Positions 35,416-44,082 are shown, counted from the first letter of the stretch. The stretch is DNA of 64,000 bases from Devosia sp. (GCF_017744655.1 NZ_JAGIAW010000014.1:1-64000); one strand, 5' to 3'. Notes: generated from the sequence alone by a model not told the origin. Program-made: numbers and translations.

Positions 35416-36116
35416 GCTGCTTGCCTTACTGCAAAGCCGGTTACATCGACGATCCGGTCGGCCACTTCCGCCCGCACTTCTTCGTCATGGAAAATTCCGA
35501 GCATGGCGACACCTTCGCGCTTCTTCTGCGCGATCATGCCCACCACCACCGCCCGATTGGCCGCATCGAGCGACGCCGTCGGTTCATCCAACAACAGCAC
35601 CGGATGGTGCGTGATAAAACCGCGCGCGATATTCACACGCTGCTGCTCGCCACCCGAAAACGTCGCGGGCGGCAGGCTCCAAAGCCGCTCCGGCAGATTA
35701 AGCCGGCTCAGCATTTCGCCAGCGCGCCTCTGGGCCTCTTCCTTGTCTGTGCCACGAACCACCAGCGGCTCCGCTACCACATCCAGCGCCGACACACGCG
35801 GCACCGTCCGCAAAAACTGGCTGACATAGCCAATGGCATCGCGACGCAGCGTAAGCACCGTCCGCGGATCGGCACTGGCGAGATCGACCATGTCCCCATC
35901 ATGAGCAATGAGAACCTCGCCGCTATCGACGCCGTAGTTCCCATAGACCATTTTCAGAATGGACGACTTGCCGGCGCCCGAAGGCCCACCCAACACGACG
36001 CATTCGCCGGCGTTGATGTCAAAAGTGACATTCTCCACCACCGGCAGGCTGATCCCGCCGCGCAGATGCATGGTAAAAGTCTTGGCGAGATTTCTTACGG
36101 ATAGAGCGGTCATCAT
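35412..36116 (-). CDS. phnL: C-P lyase accessory ABC protein PhnL
   Basis: A protein of 234 residues: Walker A GPSGAGKSS at about 42, signature FSGGEQQR at about 150, Walker B VLLLDEP. PhnL is an ABC-type ATPase that binds the C-P lyase complex rather than a permease. The ATG at 36116 overlaps the phnK stop (TGATG); a GTG one codon earlier is possible. Confidence 0.92.
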   Translation of the reverse strand: MMTALSVRNLAKTFTMHLRGGISLPVVENVTFDINAGECVVLGGPSGAGKSSILKMVYGNYGVDSGEVLIAHDGDMVDLASADPRTVLTLRRDAIGYVSQFLRTVPRVSALDVVAEPLVVRGTDKEEAQRRAGEMLSRLNLPERLWSLPPATFSGGEQQRVNIARGFITHHPVLLLDEPTASLDAANRAVVVGMIAQKKREGVAMLGIFHDEEVRAEVADRIVDVTGFAVRQAA

Positions 36117-36892
36117 CACACCTGCAGGATCGAGCTGACGAGAAGCTGCGTATAGGGCTCGCGCGGATCGTCGAGCACCCGGTCGGTCAGCCCCGCCTCA
36201 ATGACGTGACCATCCTTCATCACCATCATCCGATGCGACAGGAGACGCGCAACAGCAAGGTCATGGGTCACGACAATCGCCGAAAGCCCCAGCTCACCCA
36301 CCAACTGCCGCAACAGATCGAGCAGCCTCGCCTGGACCGACACGTCGAGCCCACCAGTCGGCTCATCCATGAACACCAGCCGCGGCCCGGTCACGAGATT
36401 GCGGGCAATCTGCAAACGCTGCCGCATGCCGCCCGAAAAGCTGCGCGGCTGATCGTCGATCCGGTCCGCCGCAATTTCCACGCGCCCGAGCCAGTCGAGC
36501 GCCGTATCGCGGATTTTGCCATAGTGCCGATCGCCCACCGCCATCAGCCGCTCGCCGACATTGGCGCCAGCCGAGACTGTCATGCGAAGCCCATCGGCCG
36601 GGTTCTGGTGCACAAAGCCCCAGTCCGTCCGCGTCAGAAAGCGCCGCTCAGCCTCGCTCAGCTCATAGATATTGCGCCAGCTTTCATCGCGCATCCGATA
36701 GAGCGCCTCGCCCGAAGTGGGTTCGAGATTGGCCGAAAGCGTATTGAGCAGCGTCGTCTTCCCCGAGCCGCTCTCGCCGACAATGGCAAGCACTTCGCCC
36801 GGATAAAGCTCGAAATTCACGTCGGCACAGCCAAGCCGCGAGCCGTAATACTTGGTCAGGTTGCTAACACGCAGCAGCGGTTCGTCAGACAT
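36116..36892 (-). CDS. phnK: C-P lyase accessory ABC protein PhnK
   Basis: A protein of 258 residues. Walker A GESGSGKTT is at about 40, signature FSGGMRQR at about 155, Walker B LVFMDEP. PhnK docks on the PhnGHIJ core and is needed for turnover. The start at 36892 has GGAG upstream; the in-frame extension to 36916 has no support. A long repeat separates it from phnJ. Confidence 0.93.
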   Translation of the reverse strand: MSDEPLLRVSNLTKYYGSRLGCADVNFELYPGEVLAIVGESGSGKTTLLNTLSANLEPTSGEALYRMRDESWRNIYELSEAERRFLTRTDWGFVHQNPADGLRMTVSAGANVGERLMAVGDRHYGKIRDTALDWLGRVEIAADRIDDQPRSFSGGMRQRLQIARNLVTGPRLVFMDEPTGGLDVSVQARLLDLLRQLVGELGLSAIVVTHDLAVARLLSHRMMVMKDGHVIEAGLTDRVLDDPREPYTQLLVSSILQV

Positions 36893-36929
36893 TGGAAGCT
36901 CCAGAGCGTGAGGCAAATACGGACCTTAT

Positions 36930-37052
36930 TCTTCTCCCCCTCGGGGAGAAGGTGGCGCGCAGCGCCGGATGAGGGGGATGCTTCAGCGAGAGTGGAGAGA
37001 TCCCCCTCACCGACTCGGCTTCGCCGAGCCACCTCTCCCCGAGGGGGAGAGG
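36930..37052. repeat. Long mosaic intergenic repeat, copy A (phnJ-phnK gap)
   Basis: About 123 bases bounded by inverted ends: TTCTCCCCCTCGGGGAGAAG-like on the left and CTCTCCCCGAGGGGGAGAGG on the right. Internal inverted blocks GATGAGGGGGAT and ATCCCCCTCA, plus a palindromic GGCTTCGCCGAGCC, also pair. It is very similar over its full length to copy B at 37987. It resembles rhizobial RIME-type elements. It is non-coding, although shadow frames cross it. Confidence 0.88.
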
Positions 37053-37087
37053 AACAGAACCGCCATTCCCTGCGGTAGCGAGGCGCA

Positions 37088-37963
37088 TCATTCCGCAGCC
37101 TCCTGCATCCCCAAAACCCCGACATGTCCTGCTTCCCGCCGCTCTTCGCAGTGGTCGGTGTCCGAGCACACATACATATGGCCACCCCGGTCATCCAAAA
37201 TGACCTCGTCGAGATAGACCTGTTCCGCACCGCACAGCGCACAGGGCTGCTCGAAGTGCTGGATTTCAAACGGGTGATCTTCAAAGTCGAGGCTCACCAC
37301 ATCGGTATGCGGCGGCACCGCATAAATCCGATGCTCACGCCCTGCCCCGAACAGCTGCAACGCTTCCGAGCGATGCATCTTCGGATTATCGAACTTCGGC
37401 GTCGGCGACGGGTCCATCACGTAGCGCCCCTCGACCTTCACCGGATAGGCATAGGTCGTCGCGATGCGTCCATGCCGCGCAATGTCCTCATAGAGTTTTA
37501 CATGCATCAGGCCATATTCCTCGAGCGCATGCATCTTCCGCGTTTCGGTTTCGCGCGGCTCGAGGAAGCGCAGCGGCTCCGGGATCGGCACCTGATAGAC
37601 AAGGATCTGCCCCGCCTCGAGTTTTCGTTCCGGAATACGGTGGCGCGTCTGGATGATCGTCGCCTCGGCCGTATGCGTCGTGGTCTGCACCTGCGCCACC
37701 TTGGCAAAGAACGCCCGGATCGACACAGCATTGGTCGTGTCGTCCGCCCCCTGGTCGATAACCTTCAGCACATCGTCCGGGCCGATGATCGACGCCGTCA
37801 CCTGCACGCCGCCCGTACCCCAACCATAGGGCATCGGCATTTCGCGCGACGAGAACGGCACCTGATAGCCGGGGATCGCCACGGCCTTCAGAATGGCCCG
37901 CCGGATCATCCGCTTGGTCTGCTCATCAAGATAGGCAAAGTTGTAATTCGCGACGGCGTTCAT
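37088..37963 (-). CDS. phnJ: Carbon-phosphorus lyase catalytic subunit PhnJ
   Basis: A protein of 291 residues. The C-terminal cysteine set is complete: CALC at about 241-244, then C and C six apart in CSDTDHC at about 266-272. By comparison with E. coli PhnJ the first three would bind the 4Fe-4S cluster, and the last would be the catalytic thiyl cysteine. It cleaves ribose-1-methylphosphonate-5-phosphate to the cyclic phosphate plus methane (or the alkane). Long repeats lie on both sides, so it is the most isolated gene in the operon. Confidence 0.96.
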   Translation of the reverse strand: MNAVANYNFAYLDEQTKRMIRRAILKAVAIPGYQVPFSSREMPMPYGWGTGGVQVTASIIGPDDVLKVIDQGADDTTNAVSIRAFFAKVAQVQTTTHTAEATIIQTRHRIPERKLEAGQILVYQVPIPEPLRFLEPRETETRKMHALEEYGLMHVKLYEDIARHGRIATTYAYPVKVEGRYVMDPSPTPKFDNPKMHRSEALQLFGAGREHRIYAVPPHTDVVSLDFEDHPFEIQHFEQPCALCGAEQVYLDEVILDDRGGHMYVCSDTDHCEERREAGHVGVLGMQEAAE

Positions 37964-37986
37964 TTCAGCGCCTCCAGTACCTTCCT

Positions 37987-38113
37987 ATTCTTCTCCCCCT
38001 CGGGGAGAAGGTGGCGCGCAGCGCCGGATGAGGGGGATGCTTCAGCGGGAGTGGCGATATCCCCCTCACCGACTCGGCCTTCGGCCGAGCCATCTCTCCC
38101 CGAGGGGGAGAGG
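37987..38113. repeat. Long mosaic intergenic repeat, copy B (phnI-phnJ gap)
   Basis: The second copy of the element at 36930, in the same orientation and with only scattered differences (for example GGCCTTCGGCC instead of GGCTTCGCC in the inner palindrome). The compensating changes keep the hairpin intact. It fills nearly all of the 172-base gap between phnI and phnJ. Confidence 0.88.
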
Positions 38114-38135
38114 AATATGCCGGCATCCAAGCGCA

Positions 38136-39218
38136 TCATTCTGCCGCCTCCTGCTTCCCCTCAAACTCGGCCCGCATGCGCCGGATCAGGTCCAGCTCCG
38201 CCTGGAAATCGACATAGTGGGGCAGCTTCAAGTGCTCGACGAACCCGGTCGCCTGCACATTGTCCGAGTGCGAAATGACGAACTCTTCGTCCTGCGCCGG
38301 CGCCGTAATGTCCTCGCCGAATTCCTTGGCCCGCAGCGCCCGGTCGACCAGTGACATGGCCATGGCCTTGCGCTCCGCCTGCCCGAAAACCAGCCCATAG
38401 CCGCGCGTGAACTGCGGCGGGATCTTTGCCGAACCCTTGAACTGATTGACCATCTGGCACTCGGTCACTCGAACGCGCCCGAGGCTCACCGCAAAGCCAA
38501 GCTCGGGAATGTCGAACTCGACCTCGACTTCGCCGATGCGGATTTCACCGACGAACGGATGCGTCCGCCCATAACCGCGCTGCGTCGAATAGCCGAGGGC
38601 AAGAAGGAAGCCTTCATCGCCACGCGCCAGCGCCTGCAGCCTGAGATCACGATCCAGCGGAAAATCCAGCGGCTCACGCGTCAGGTCGCCGACCTCATGG
38701 TCTTCCCCAACGTCGCCATCGGGCTCAATCAGCCCCTGGCGCCCGAGAAGATCCGTCACCCGCGGCGCCTGCTCGTCCTCAGCGTCACGAACCGCCGGCA
38801 CTTCGGCATCTTCACCGACAATGCTCGGGTCCAGCAGACGATGGGTATAGTCAAAAGTCGGCCCGAGCATCTGTCCACCGGGCAGATCCTTGAACGTCGC
38901 CGAAATGCGTCGCTCGATCTTCATCGCCCCGGTATCGATCGGCTCCGAATAGCCAAACCGCGGCAAGGTCGTGCGATAGGCGCGAACCAGAAAGATCGCC
39001 TCGATCAGGTCGCCCCGCGCCTGCAAAAGCGCCAGCGCCGCCAGTTCCCGATCATAAAGCGAACCCTCGCCCATGGCACGGTCAACCGCGAGACCCAACT
39101 GCTCGACAATCTGATCGAGCCGCAGCGCCGGCACTGACCGGTCACCGCGACGACGATCCGCCAGCAGGCGATGCGCATTGGCAATGGCGGCCTCGCCGCC
39201 CTTTACGGCTACGTACAT
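38136..39218 (-). CDS. phnI: C-P lyase core subunit PhnI
   Basis: A protein of 360 residues starting MYVAVKGGEAAI. It is full-length for PhnI, which with PhnG, PhnH and PhnL replaces the adenine of MgATP by phosphonate to give ribose-1-phosphonate-5-triphosphate. The ATG at 39218 has GGAGG eight bases upstream and follows the phnH stop by one base. The track-extended start five codons earlier lies inside phnH. Confidence 0.95.
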   Translation of the reverse strand: MYVAVKGGEAAIANAHRLLADRRRGDRSVPALRLDQIVEQLGLAVDRAMGEGSLYDRELAALALLQARGDLIEAIFLVRAYRTTLPRFGYSEPIDTGAMKIERRISATFKDLPGGQMLGPTFDYTHRLLDPSIVGEDAEVPAVRDAEDEQAPRVTDLLGRQGLIEPDGDVGEDHEVGDLTREPLDFPLDRDLRLQALARGDEGFLLALGYSTQRGYGRTHPFVGEIRIGEVEVEFDIPELGFAVSLGRVRVTECQMVNQFKGSAKIPPQFTRGYGLVFGQAERKAMAMSLVDRALRAKEFGEDITAPAQDEEFVISHSDNVQATGFVEHLKLPHYVDFQAELDLIRRMRAEFEGKQEAAE

Positions 39219-39219
39219 C

Positions 39220-39816
39220 CTACGCCTCCACAATCCGGCTCGAACGCGGCAGACCCATCACCCGGCCACCAGCCACCAGCAGCACGTCGACGCCCCGCGG
39301 AAACAGCTCGCGGTTCTCGCCCCACTGCGCGACAAAATCCGCCGGCAGCCCGACCGGACTGATCGCCTGCATCTCGCGAATGCCCGGCCCCCGCAGCACC
39401 AGCTCGGCACCACCATCCAAAGCCGGCACTTCCGCAACGATCGTTGTCGACCGGTCCGGATATTCTTGGCTTCCGAGATTGCAGCGCGCCAATTCCGGCA
39501 CCGCATCGCCCAGCGCCACGAAGGCAAAATTGGCCTTGGCCGGATCGCTCACCACCGTTGCGCCGGTATGAAAACCGACAAAACCCTTCACCTCTGCCGT
39601 GTCGAGCGCAGGCGACAACCAGATCGTCGTATCGTGGTCGCTCAACGTTAGCAGTGTGCTAGCCAATTCACGCCCAAGTGCCGCCGAACCGTCACTCGAA
39701 CCAGCCAGTTTTTGCTGCGTCCCGGGGTTCGCCAGCGCATCCAGAATGGCCCGGAAAGCCGCTTGCGCATCGACTACCGGATCGGCAAAACCAGCGCCAA
39801 AATCATGAGAAAGCAT
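39220..39816 (-). CDS. phnH: C-P lyase core subunit PhnH
   Basis: A protein of 198 residues with the usual PhnH beginning (FADPVVDAQAAFRAILDALANPG). It is a structural part of the PhnG2H2I2J2 core. Its ATG overlaps the phnG stop and its TAG stop ends one base before the phnI ATG, so translation of G-H-I is tightly linked. Confidence 0.94.
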   Translation of the reverse strand: MLSHDFGAGFADPVVDAQAAFRAILDALANPGTQQKLAGSSDGSAALGRELASTLLTLSDHDTTIWLSPALDTAEVKGFVGFHTGATVVSDPAKANFAFVALGDAVPELARCNLGSQEYPDRSTTIVAEVPALDGGAELVLRGPGIREMQAISPVGLPADFVAQWGENRELFPRGVDVLLVAGGRVMGLPRSSRIVEA

Positions 39817-40271
39817 CAGTTATCCCCTCTCACCATGGTGAAGAAATCGACGCGCGTCGCCGCCGCCTCGTCCGCCCGCAGCTCATCGCGCTCAGCGCCA
39901 AGTACTTCCAGCGGCGCAATAATTTCCGCATCGATCCGCGTAGCATCGCGCTGGCGCAGCGCATCGATCACCGCGATGGCCTCAGCCTTGTCGAGGTCGC
40001 GGCCCAGGCAATACCCGTGCCCCACTTCCCCGGTTACAATCCGCACGCTGGCCCGGCTCACCGTCGCCTCGCCCAGATTAAACGGCGCCCCGCCGCCACC
40101 GGCTCGCCCGCGCACCATGACCAATCCGGTCTCCGGTCCGCGCAGCCGCTGATGGTCCGGCTTGTCGCCAAAGGCGTCCCAGCGCTCGGCCAGCGCCTTG
40201 GACGGTGCCGATGCCAGAACATCCAGCGCCCGCTTTCTTGCGCGTTGCTCGGCAGAAATCTCTGTCGTCAT
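39816..40271 (-). CDS. phnG: C-P lyase core subunit PhnG
   Basis: A protein of 151 residues, complete for PhnG, containing the DLDKAEAIAVIDAL and GHGYCLGRD segments. It is the first gene of the phnGHIJKL operon. A perfect inverted repeat lies 13 bases before its ATG, a position that would block ribosome or polymerase access when occupied. Confidence 0.93.
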   Translation of the reverse strand: MTTEISAEQRARKRALDVLASAPSKALAERWDAFGDKPDHQRLRGPETGLVMVRGRAGGGGAPFNLGEATVSRASVRIVTGEVGHGYCLGRDLDKAEAIAVIDALRQRDATRIDAEIIAPLEVLGAERDELRADEAAATRVDFFTMVRGDN

Positions 40272-40283
40272 GCTTGCCTCGAT

Positions 40284-40303
40284 TTGTCTAATAAACTAGA
40301 CAA
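40284..40303. promoter_or_regulatory. PhnF operator between phnG and phnF
   Basis: TTGTCTAATAAACTAGACAA is a perfect inverted repeat: seven-base arms (TTGTCTA/TAGACAA) around six bases. It lies in the 76-base gap between the divergent phnG and phnF genes. Its position and symmetry fit a GntR/HutC-type operator for the adjacent PhnF. Confidence 0.75.
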
Positions 40304-40347
40304 CTACTATCACTAGTTCCGCTCTACGCTTCCCGTGTGAAAGTGCA

Positions 40348-41073
40348 ATGACAAAATCGCAGTCAGCTTCAGGTGGCGTCGCGCTCTGGCGCCAAATCGC
40401 CGATGCCATCCGCCTAGATATCGTCGGCGGCAAGCTCGCCAATGGTGATCGCCTCCCCACAGAAGCCCTTCTGGCAAAACGCTTTTCTGCCAATCGCCAC
40501 ACCGTGCGCCGGGCCTTGGCAGTTCTTGCCGAAGAAGGCGTCGTTGCCGCCGAACAGGGTCGCGGCACCTTTGTAAAAAGTATTCGCCGCCTCACCTACC
40601 CCATCGGCAAGCGCACACGTTTCCGCGAAGGTCTCAAGGGCCAGGCCGGCTCCCTGACCTCCGTCAGCATCTCGGACAAAATCGAGAACGCCAGTGCCCG
40701 CGTCGCCGAAGCGCTCGGCCTCAAACCCGGCACCAAGGTCGTTCGCACCGAGGGCATGTCCATCGCCGATGGCGTGCCGATCTCGCGCTCCACCACCTGG
40801 CTACCCTATCGCCGCTTCCCTGATTTCGCCGCGCGGATCAAGGAAATGCAGTCGACCACACTGGTCTTCCAAAGCTATGAAATCGCAGACTATTCCCGCG
40901 CCTCGACCCGCATCTCCGCCCGCCATGCCGACGTCGAAGAAACCCGCTCCCTCAACCTCGCGCCTGGCGCAATCGTACTGGTCTCGGAAGCCGTCGACAT
41001 AGACACGGAAGGCGAAGCGCTCTCCTACGCGCTGACGCGCTTCCCGGCCGAGCGCATGGAGCTGGTGGTCTGA
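40348..41073 (+). CDS. phnF: GntR-family repressor PhnF
   Basis: A protein of 241 residues. The winged-helix GntR domain covers about 10-76 (VGGKLANGDRLPTEALLAKR). A UTRA ligand-binding domain follows at about 95-235. PhnF-type regulators repress C-P lyase genes until a phosphonate or phosphorylated intermediate binds. It is divergent from phnG with a shared operator and probably represses itself too. Confidence 0.93.
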   Translation: MTKSQSASGGVALWRQIADAIRLDIVGGKLANGDRLPTEALLAKRFSANRHTVRRALAVLAEEGVVAAEQGRGTFVKSIRRLTYPIGKRTRFREGLKGQAGSLTSVSISDKIENASARVAEALGLKPGTKVVRTEGMSIADGVPISRSTTWLPYRRFPDFAARIKEMQSTTLVFQSYEIADYSRASTRISARHADVEETRSLNLAPGAIVLVSEAVDIDTEGEALSYALTRFPAERMELVV

Positions 41074-41097
41074 GTAACCGTCGATCCAACCCACCCA

Positions 41098-41174
41098 CGG
41101 TGTCATTCCCGCGCAAGCGGGAATCTCCGTTTCAAATCACAAAGAGATTCCCGCTTGCGCGGGAATGACTCCGG
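41098..41174. repeat. REP-like double-hairpin repeat, copy 4
   Basis: The left unit ATTCCCGCGCAAGCGGGAAT and the right unit are exact inverted copies over at least 20 bases, both carrying the variant GCGCAAGC core. It lies between the convergent phnF and phnN genes and may act as a two-way transcript end. Confidence 0.88.
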
Positions 41175-41179
41175 GGCGA

Positions 41180-41737
41180 CTAAGCCCCTGCCGGCAAACG
41201 CAAAAGATCCTTCAGCAGCGACACAAACTGCTCGCCCGCCACATCAAGCTGGCCCGAATTATCAATCCGCACCGTACTCGCCGGCAGCCGAACGCCAACA
41301 CTGCGATCCATCCGCCGCTGGATTTCCTCGGCATCTTCCCGGCCACGCCCGGCAAGCCGCGTCGCGATCACCTGCGGGTCTGCCGTCACTTCCACGACAA
41401 CCGCCGTCGGATAGCGCGCCACGACCTGCGGAATGACCGCACGGGACAGGTTGGCAATCACCACCCGCCCCTCATGCAGATCATCTTCCAGCTCAACCGG
41501 CAGCCCGTAGCGCAGGCCATGCGCCGGCCAGCTCAGGGCAAAGCGCTCTTCCGTCTCCGCCGCCGCAAACTGGTCAATCGTCATCGTATCGTGGTCTTCG
41601 CTGCCGCCATCGGCATCCCGCGTCACCACGCGCCGCACGATCACGACATCGCCGGCCAACCGCTCGCGCGCATACGCCATAACACTGTCCTTGCCGGCCC
41701 CGCTTGAGCCGACCACGGCGACGAAAGTGCCGGTCAT
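41180..41737 (-). CDS. phnN: Ribose 1,5-bisphosphate phosphokinase PhnN
   Basis: A protein of 185 residues, guanylate-kinase-like, with the P-loop GSSGAGKDS at residues about 10-18. PhnN phosphorylates ribose-1,5-bisphosphate to PRPP, the last step of the C-P lyase route. The ATG at 41737 overlaps the phnM stop by four bases; upstream codons lie within phnM. Confidence 0.92.
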   Translation of the reverse strand: MTGTFVAVVGSSGAGKDSVMAYARERLAGDVVIVRRVVTRDADGGSEDHDTMTIDQFAAAETEERFALSWPAHGLRYGLPVELEDDLHEGRVVIANLSRAVIPQVVARYPTAVVVEVTADPQVIATRLAGRGREDAEEIQRRMDRSVGVRLPASTVRIDNSGQLDVAGEQFVSLLKDLLRLPAGA

Positions 41738-42876
41738 ATCACCCGCCGCCCTTCGCGCCACACGGTCTGGACGATCGGAATGCCCTCTTCGATCCGCAGG
41801 TGCACCAGGTCAGCCCGCTTGCCCACGGCGATCTCACCGCGATCATCGAGCCCCGCCGCTTCGGCCGGGCGCTTGGTCACAAAACTGATCGCCTCCGGCA
41901 AACTTATCCCCGGCACCTCGTCGACAAGGCAGAATGCCGATTGCAGCATCGAGAAGGGAATGTAGTCCGACGACAGGATATCGAGGAGGCCCGCAGCCGC
42001 GAGATCACGCGCCGAAACATTGCCCGAATGCGACCCGCCGCGCACCACATTGGGCCCGCCCATCAGGATCGCCATGCCCGCATCGCGCGAAGCCTTGGCC
42101 GCTTCCAGCGTCGTAGGGAATTCCGCAATGCGAATTCCAAGCTCCACGGCTTCATCCACATGTGCCGAAGTCGCATCGTCATGGCTCGCCAGCGCAATAT
42201 TGCGCTCGGCACTCAGCGCCGCCAGCGCCTTGCGGTGCTTGTCCGAGTAAGTATCTGATTCAAAAGACCTTCTGGCGATAAGCTCTGCCAGTGCGGCGTC
42301 GCTCATCTTGAGCTTGCCCTGATAATAGACCTTGTAGGCATCCGGGCTCGCAAACTGCCGCTGCCCCGGCGCGTGGTCCATCAGCGAAGCCAGCCGCACC
42401 AGCGGGTGGTCCATGATCTTCTCAAAGCTTTCGAGGCAATCCGGCGCCGAAACTTCGCAGCGCAAGTGGATCAGGTGGTCCGCGCGCAACCGCCCGGCAT
42501 CGACACCGGCCGTGATCGCATCAGCCAAAATCCGCAGCTCATCCATGCCCATATCGGCATGCTCGTCGATGCCAACACGAATGGCGTCGAACACCGTCGT
42601 AATCCCCGAAGCGGCGATCTGCGCGTCATGCGCCTGCACCGCAGCCACAGGGTGCCACCGCACCTTCGGCCGGGGCGCATAGTGCGTCTCAAGGTGGTCA
42701 GTATGCAGCTCAACCAGCCCTGGAATCAGATAGTCGCCGTTGAGATCCGTACCGCGCTTGGCCGTAGTTCCGATGTCGGTGATGGCACCACCGGAAATTT
42801 CTACGGCGCCTTCAAGCACTTGGTCGGCCAGCACGATGCGGGCGTTAGTAAGAACGGTCGAGTCGAGGGCTTGCAT
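41734..42876 (-). CDS. phnM: Alkylphosphonate triphosphate diphosphatase PhnM
   Basis: A protein of 380 residues of the amidohydrolase fold. The metal motif H-T-D-H-L-E-T-H lies at about residues 54-61, and HDDAT (about 232) is a later metal ligand region. PhnM removes diphosphate from the ribose-1-phosphonate-5-triphosphate made by PhnGHI. I prefer the start at 42876 (MQALDSTVLTNARIV) because it matches the usual family start; the open frame to 42945 adds a non-homologous leader. Confidence 0.92.
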   Translation of the reverse strand: MQALDSTVLTNARIVLADQVLEGAVEISGGAITDIGTTAKRGTDLNGDYLIPGLVELHTDHLETHYAPRPKVRWHPVAAVQAHDAQIAASGITTVFDAIRVGIDEHADMGMDELRILADAITAGVDAGRLRADHLIHLRCEVSAPDCLESFEKIMDHPLVRLASLMDHAPGQRQFASPDAYKVYYQGKLKMSDAALAELIARRSFESDTYSDKHRKALAALSAERNIALASHDDATSAHVDEAVELGIRIAEFPTTLEAAKASRDAGMAILMGGPNVVRGGSHSGNVSARDLAAAGLLDILSSDYIPFSMLQSAFCLVDEVPGISLPEAISFVTKRPAEAAGLDDRGEIAVGKRADLVHLRIEEGIPIVQTVWREGRRVI

Positions 42877-42957
42877 GGTCGTTTCAGCGCGTTCGAGTGA
42901 GAAAGGTCGGTCCGATAGCCCCATAATGTGACAGGGCAACGACACGCCGCCACAGTC

Positions 42958-44064
42958 TCAGAGCGAACCAAGCCCGGCAAGATAGCGCGTCGCTTCCACA
43001 CCGGAGATTTCCCCCACCAGCGCCCGCGCCAGCGTATCGCCCACGGTCACACCCAGCTTGAACCCATGTCCCGAACAGGCACTGACCACCCAGCCAGCCC
43101 CGCCGATCGGCTCGACGATAAACCGCTCGTCCTCGGTCACCGTGTAATAGCAAACCTTGCGCTCAAGGATCCTGTAGTCGGCCGCATCGCGAAACGCCCG
43201 GTTCAGCGCCCCAAGTACCGGCGCCACATCGGCTTCGCTGGCAATGCGATCATCGCTGCCGTGGCCGCGACGCGTAAACACATGGTCACCGATCTTGAGC
43301 CGCGTTCCCTCCCGCGGCGGCAAGACATAGGCGCCATAATCTGCCCCCATATCGACCACCACCGGAGATGCCGCCCAGGCAGCCGCATATTGCGCTGGCG
43401 GCTCAAGATAGAGCACCAACTGCCGCGACGGTACCGCCCGCGGAGCCTGCTCGGGCAGCAGATCACCGATCCACGCCCCGGCGGCAACAACAACAACATC
43501 GGCGCCAAACACCTGCCCATCGACCGTGACCGTCCCCGCTTCGGGATCAACTGCAGTCACCCTGCTATTGGGCCTGAGATCAGCATCACTCTCATGCAGC
43601 CATCGCGCCAGATCCTCAACGATCTGCCGCGCAAACAACATCCCCGCCCCGTCTGCCTCAAAAGCCGAGCGCACGCCATCGAGATTGACGAAAGGCAGCC
43701 GCGTCTCGAGTTCGCCAATCGAAACCGGTCGATGCGCAATCCCCAGCCCATCCAGCTCCCGCGCCGTCGGCCCGTAATAATCCTCATCCGTCCGCGACAC
43801 ATAAACCGCGCCCGTCGGCAGATAGTGGCTTCGCCCGAGATCACGCCAAAGCTGCTCATAAAGCGCAAAGGTCGGCACCATCAACGCGCCATAGCCATCG
43901 AGCCCGGCATAGGTGTGCCGGGTTATGCGATGCTCGTCGAAGGATGATGAAACCGGATTCGGGATCGCGTCCTGGTCAAAAACCGTGACCTCAACTCCGC
44001 GCCGCCGCAGCGCCCAGGCCAGCGACAGCCCACCAATACCGGCGCCAACGATCGATACTTTCAT
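42958..44064 (-). CDS. Sarcosine-oxidase-like FAD-dependent amine oxidase
   Basis: A protein of 368 residues of the DAO family. The N-terminal FAD dinucleotide motif is GAGIGGLSLAWAL. The segment CYYTVTEDERFIVEP places a cysteine at about 305, where monomeric sarcosine oxidase and SolA attach FAD covalently. SGHGFK places a lysine at about 336, the position of the oxygen-activating lysine in that family. It probably oxidises an N-methyl or secondary amine with release of hydrogen peroxide. The gene is the first of a tight group with phnM and phnN; the start at 44064 has GGAG upstream. The exact substrate is unknown. Confidence 0.85.
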   Translation of the reverse strand: MKVSIVGAGIGGLSLAWALRRRGVEVTVFDQDAIPNPVSSSFDEHRITRHTYAGLDGYGALMVPTFALYEQLWRDLGRSHYLPTGAVYVSRTDEDYYGPTARELDGLGIAHRPVSIGELETRLPFVNLDGVRSAFEADGAGMLFARQIVEDLARWLHESDADLRPNSRVTAVDPEAGTVTVDGQVFGADVVVVAAGAWIGDLLPEQAPRAVPSRQLVLYLEPPAQYAAAWAASPVVVDMGADYGAYVLPPREGTRLKIGDHVFTRRGHGSDDRIASEADVAPVLGALNRAFRDAADYRILERKVCYYTVTEDERFIVEPIGGAGWVVSACSGHGFKLGVTVGDTLARALVGEISGVEATRYLAGLGSL

Positions 44065-44082
44065 TCCATCTCCAAGGGGCCA

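Noticed and set aside
34516-35829. Open frame of 437 codons on the plus strand
   Set aside because: It runs antisense through three genes (membrane protein, acetyltransferase, phnL) with no coherent domain.
36856-37284. Short frames across the mosaic repeat near phnJ/phnK
   Set aside because: They are translations of the repeat and antisense of phnJ. Similar frames arise at each repeat copy.
40272-40347. Pho box in the phnG/phnF gap
   Set aside because: I looked for the CTGTCAT-type direct repeat and found none of reasonable quality; only the inverted repeat is present.
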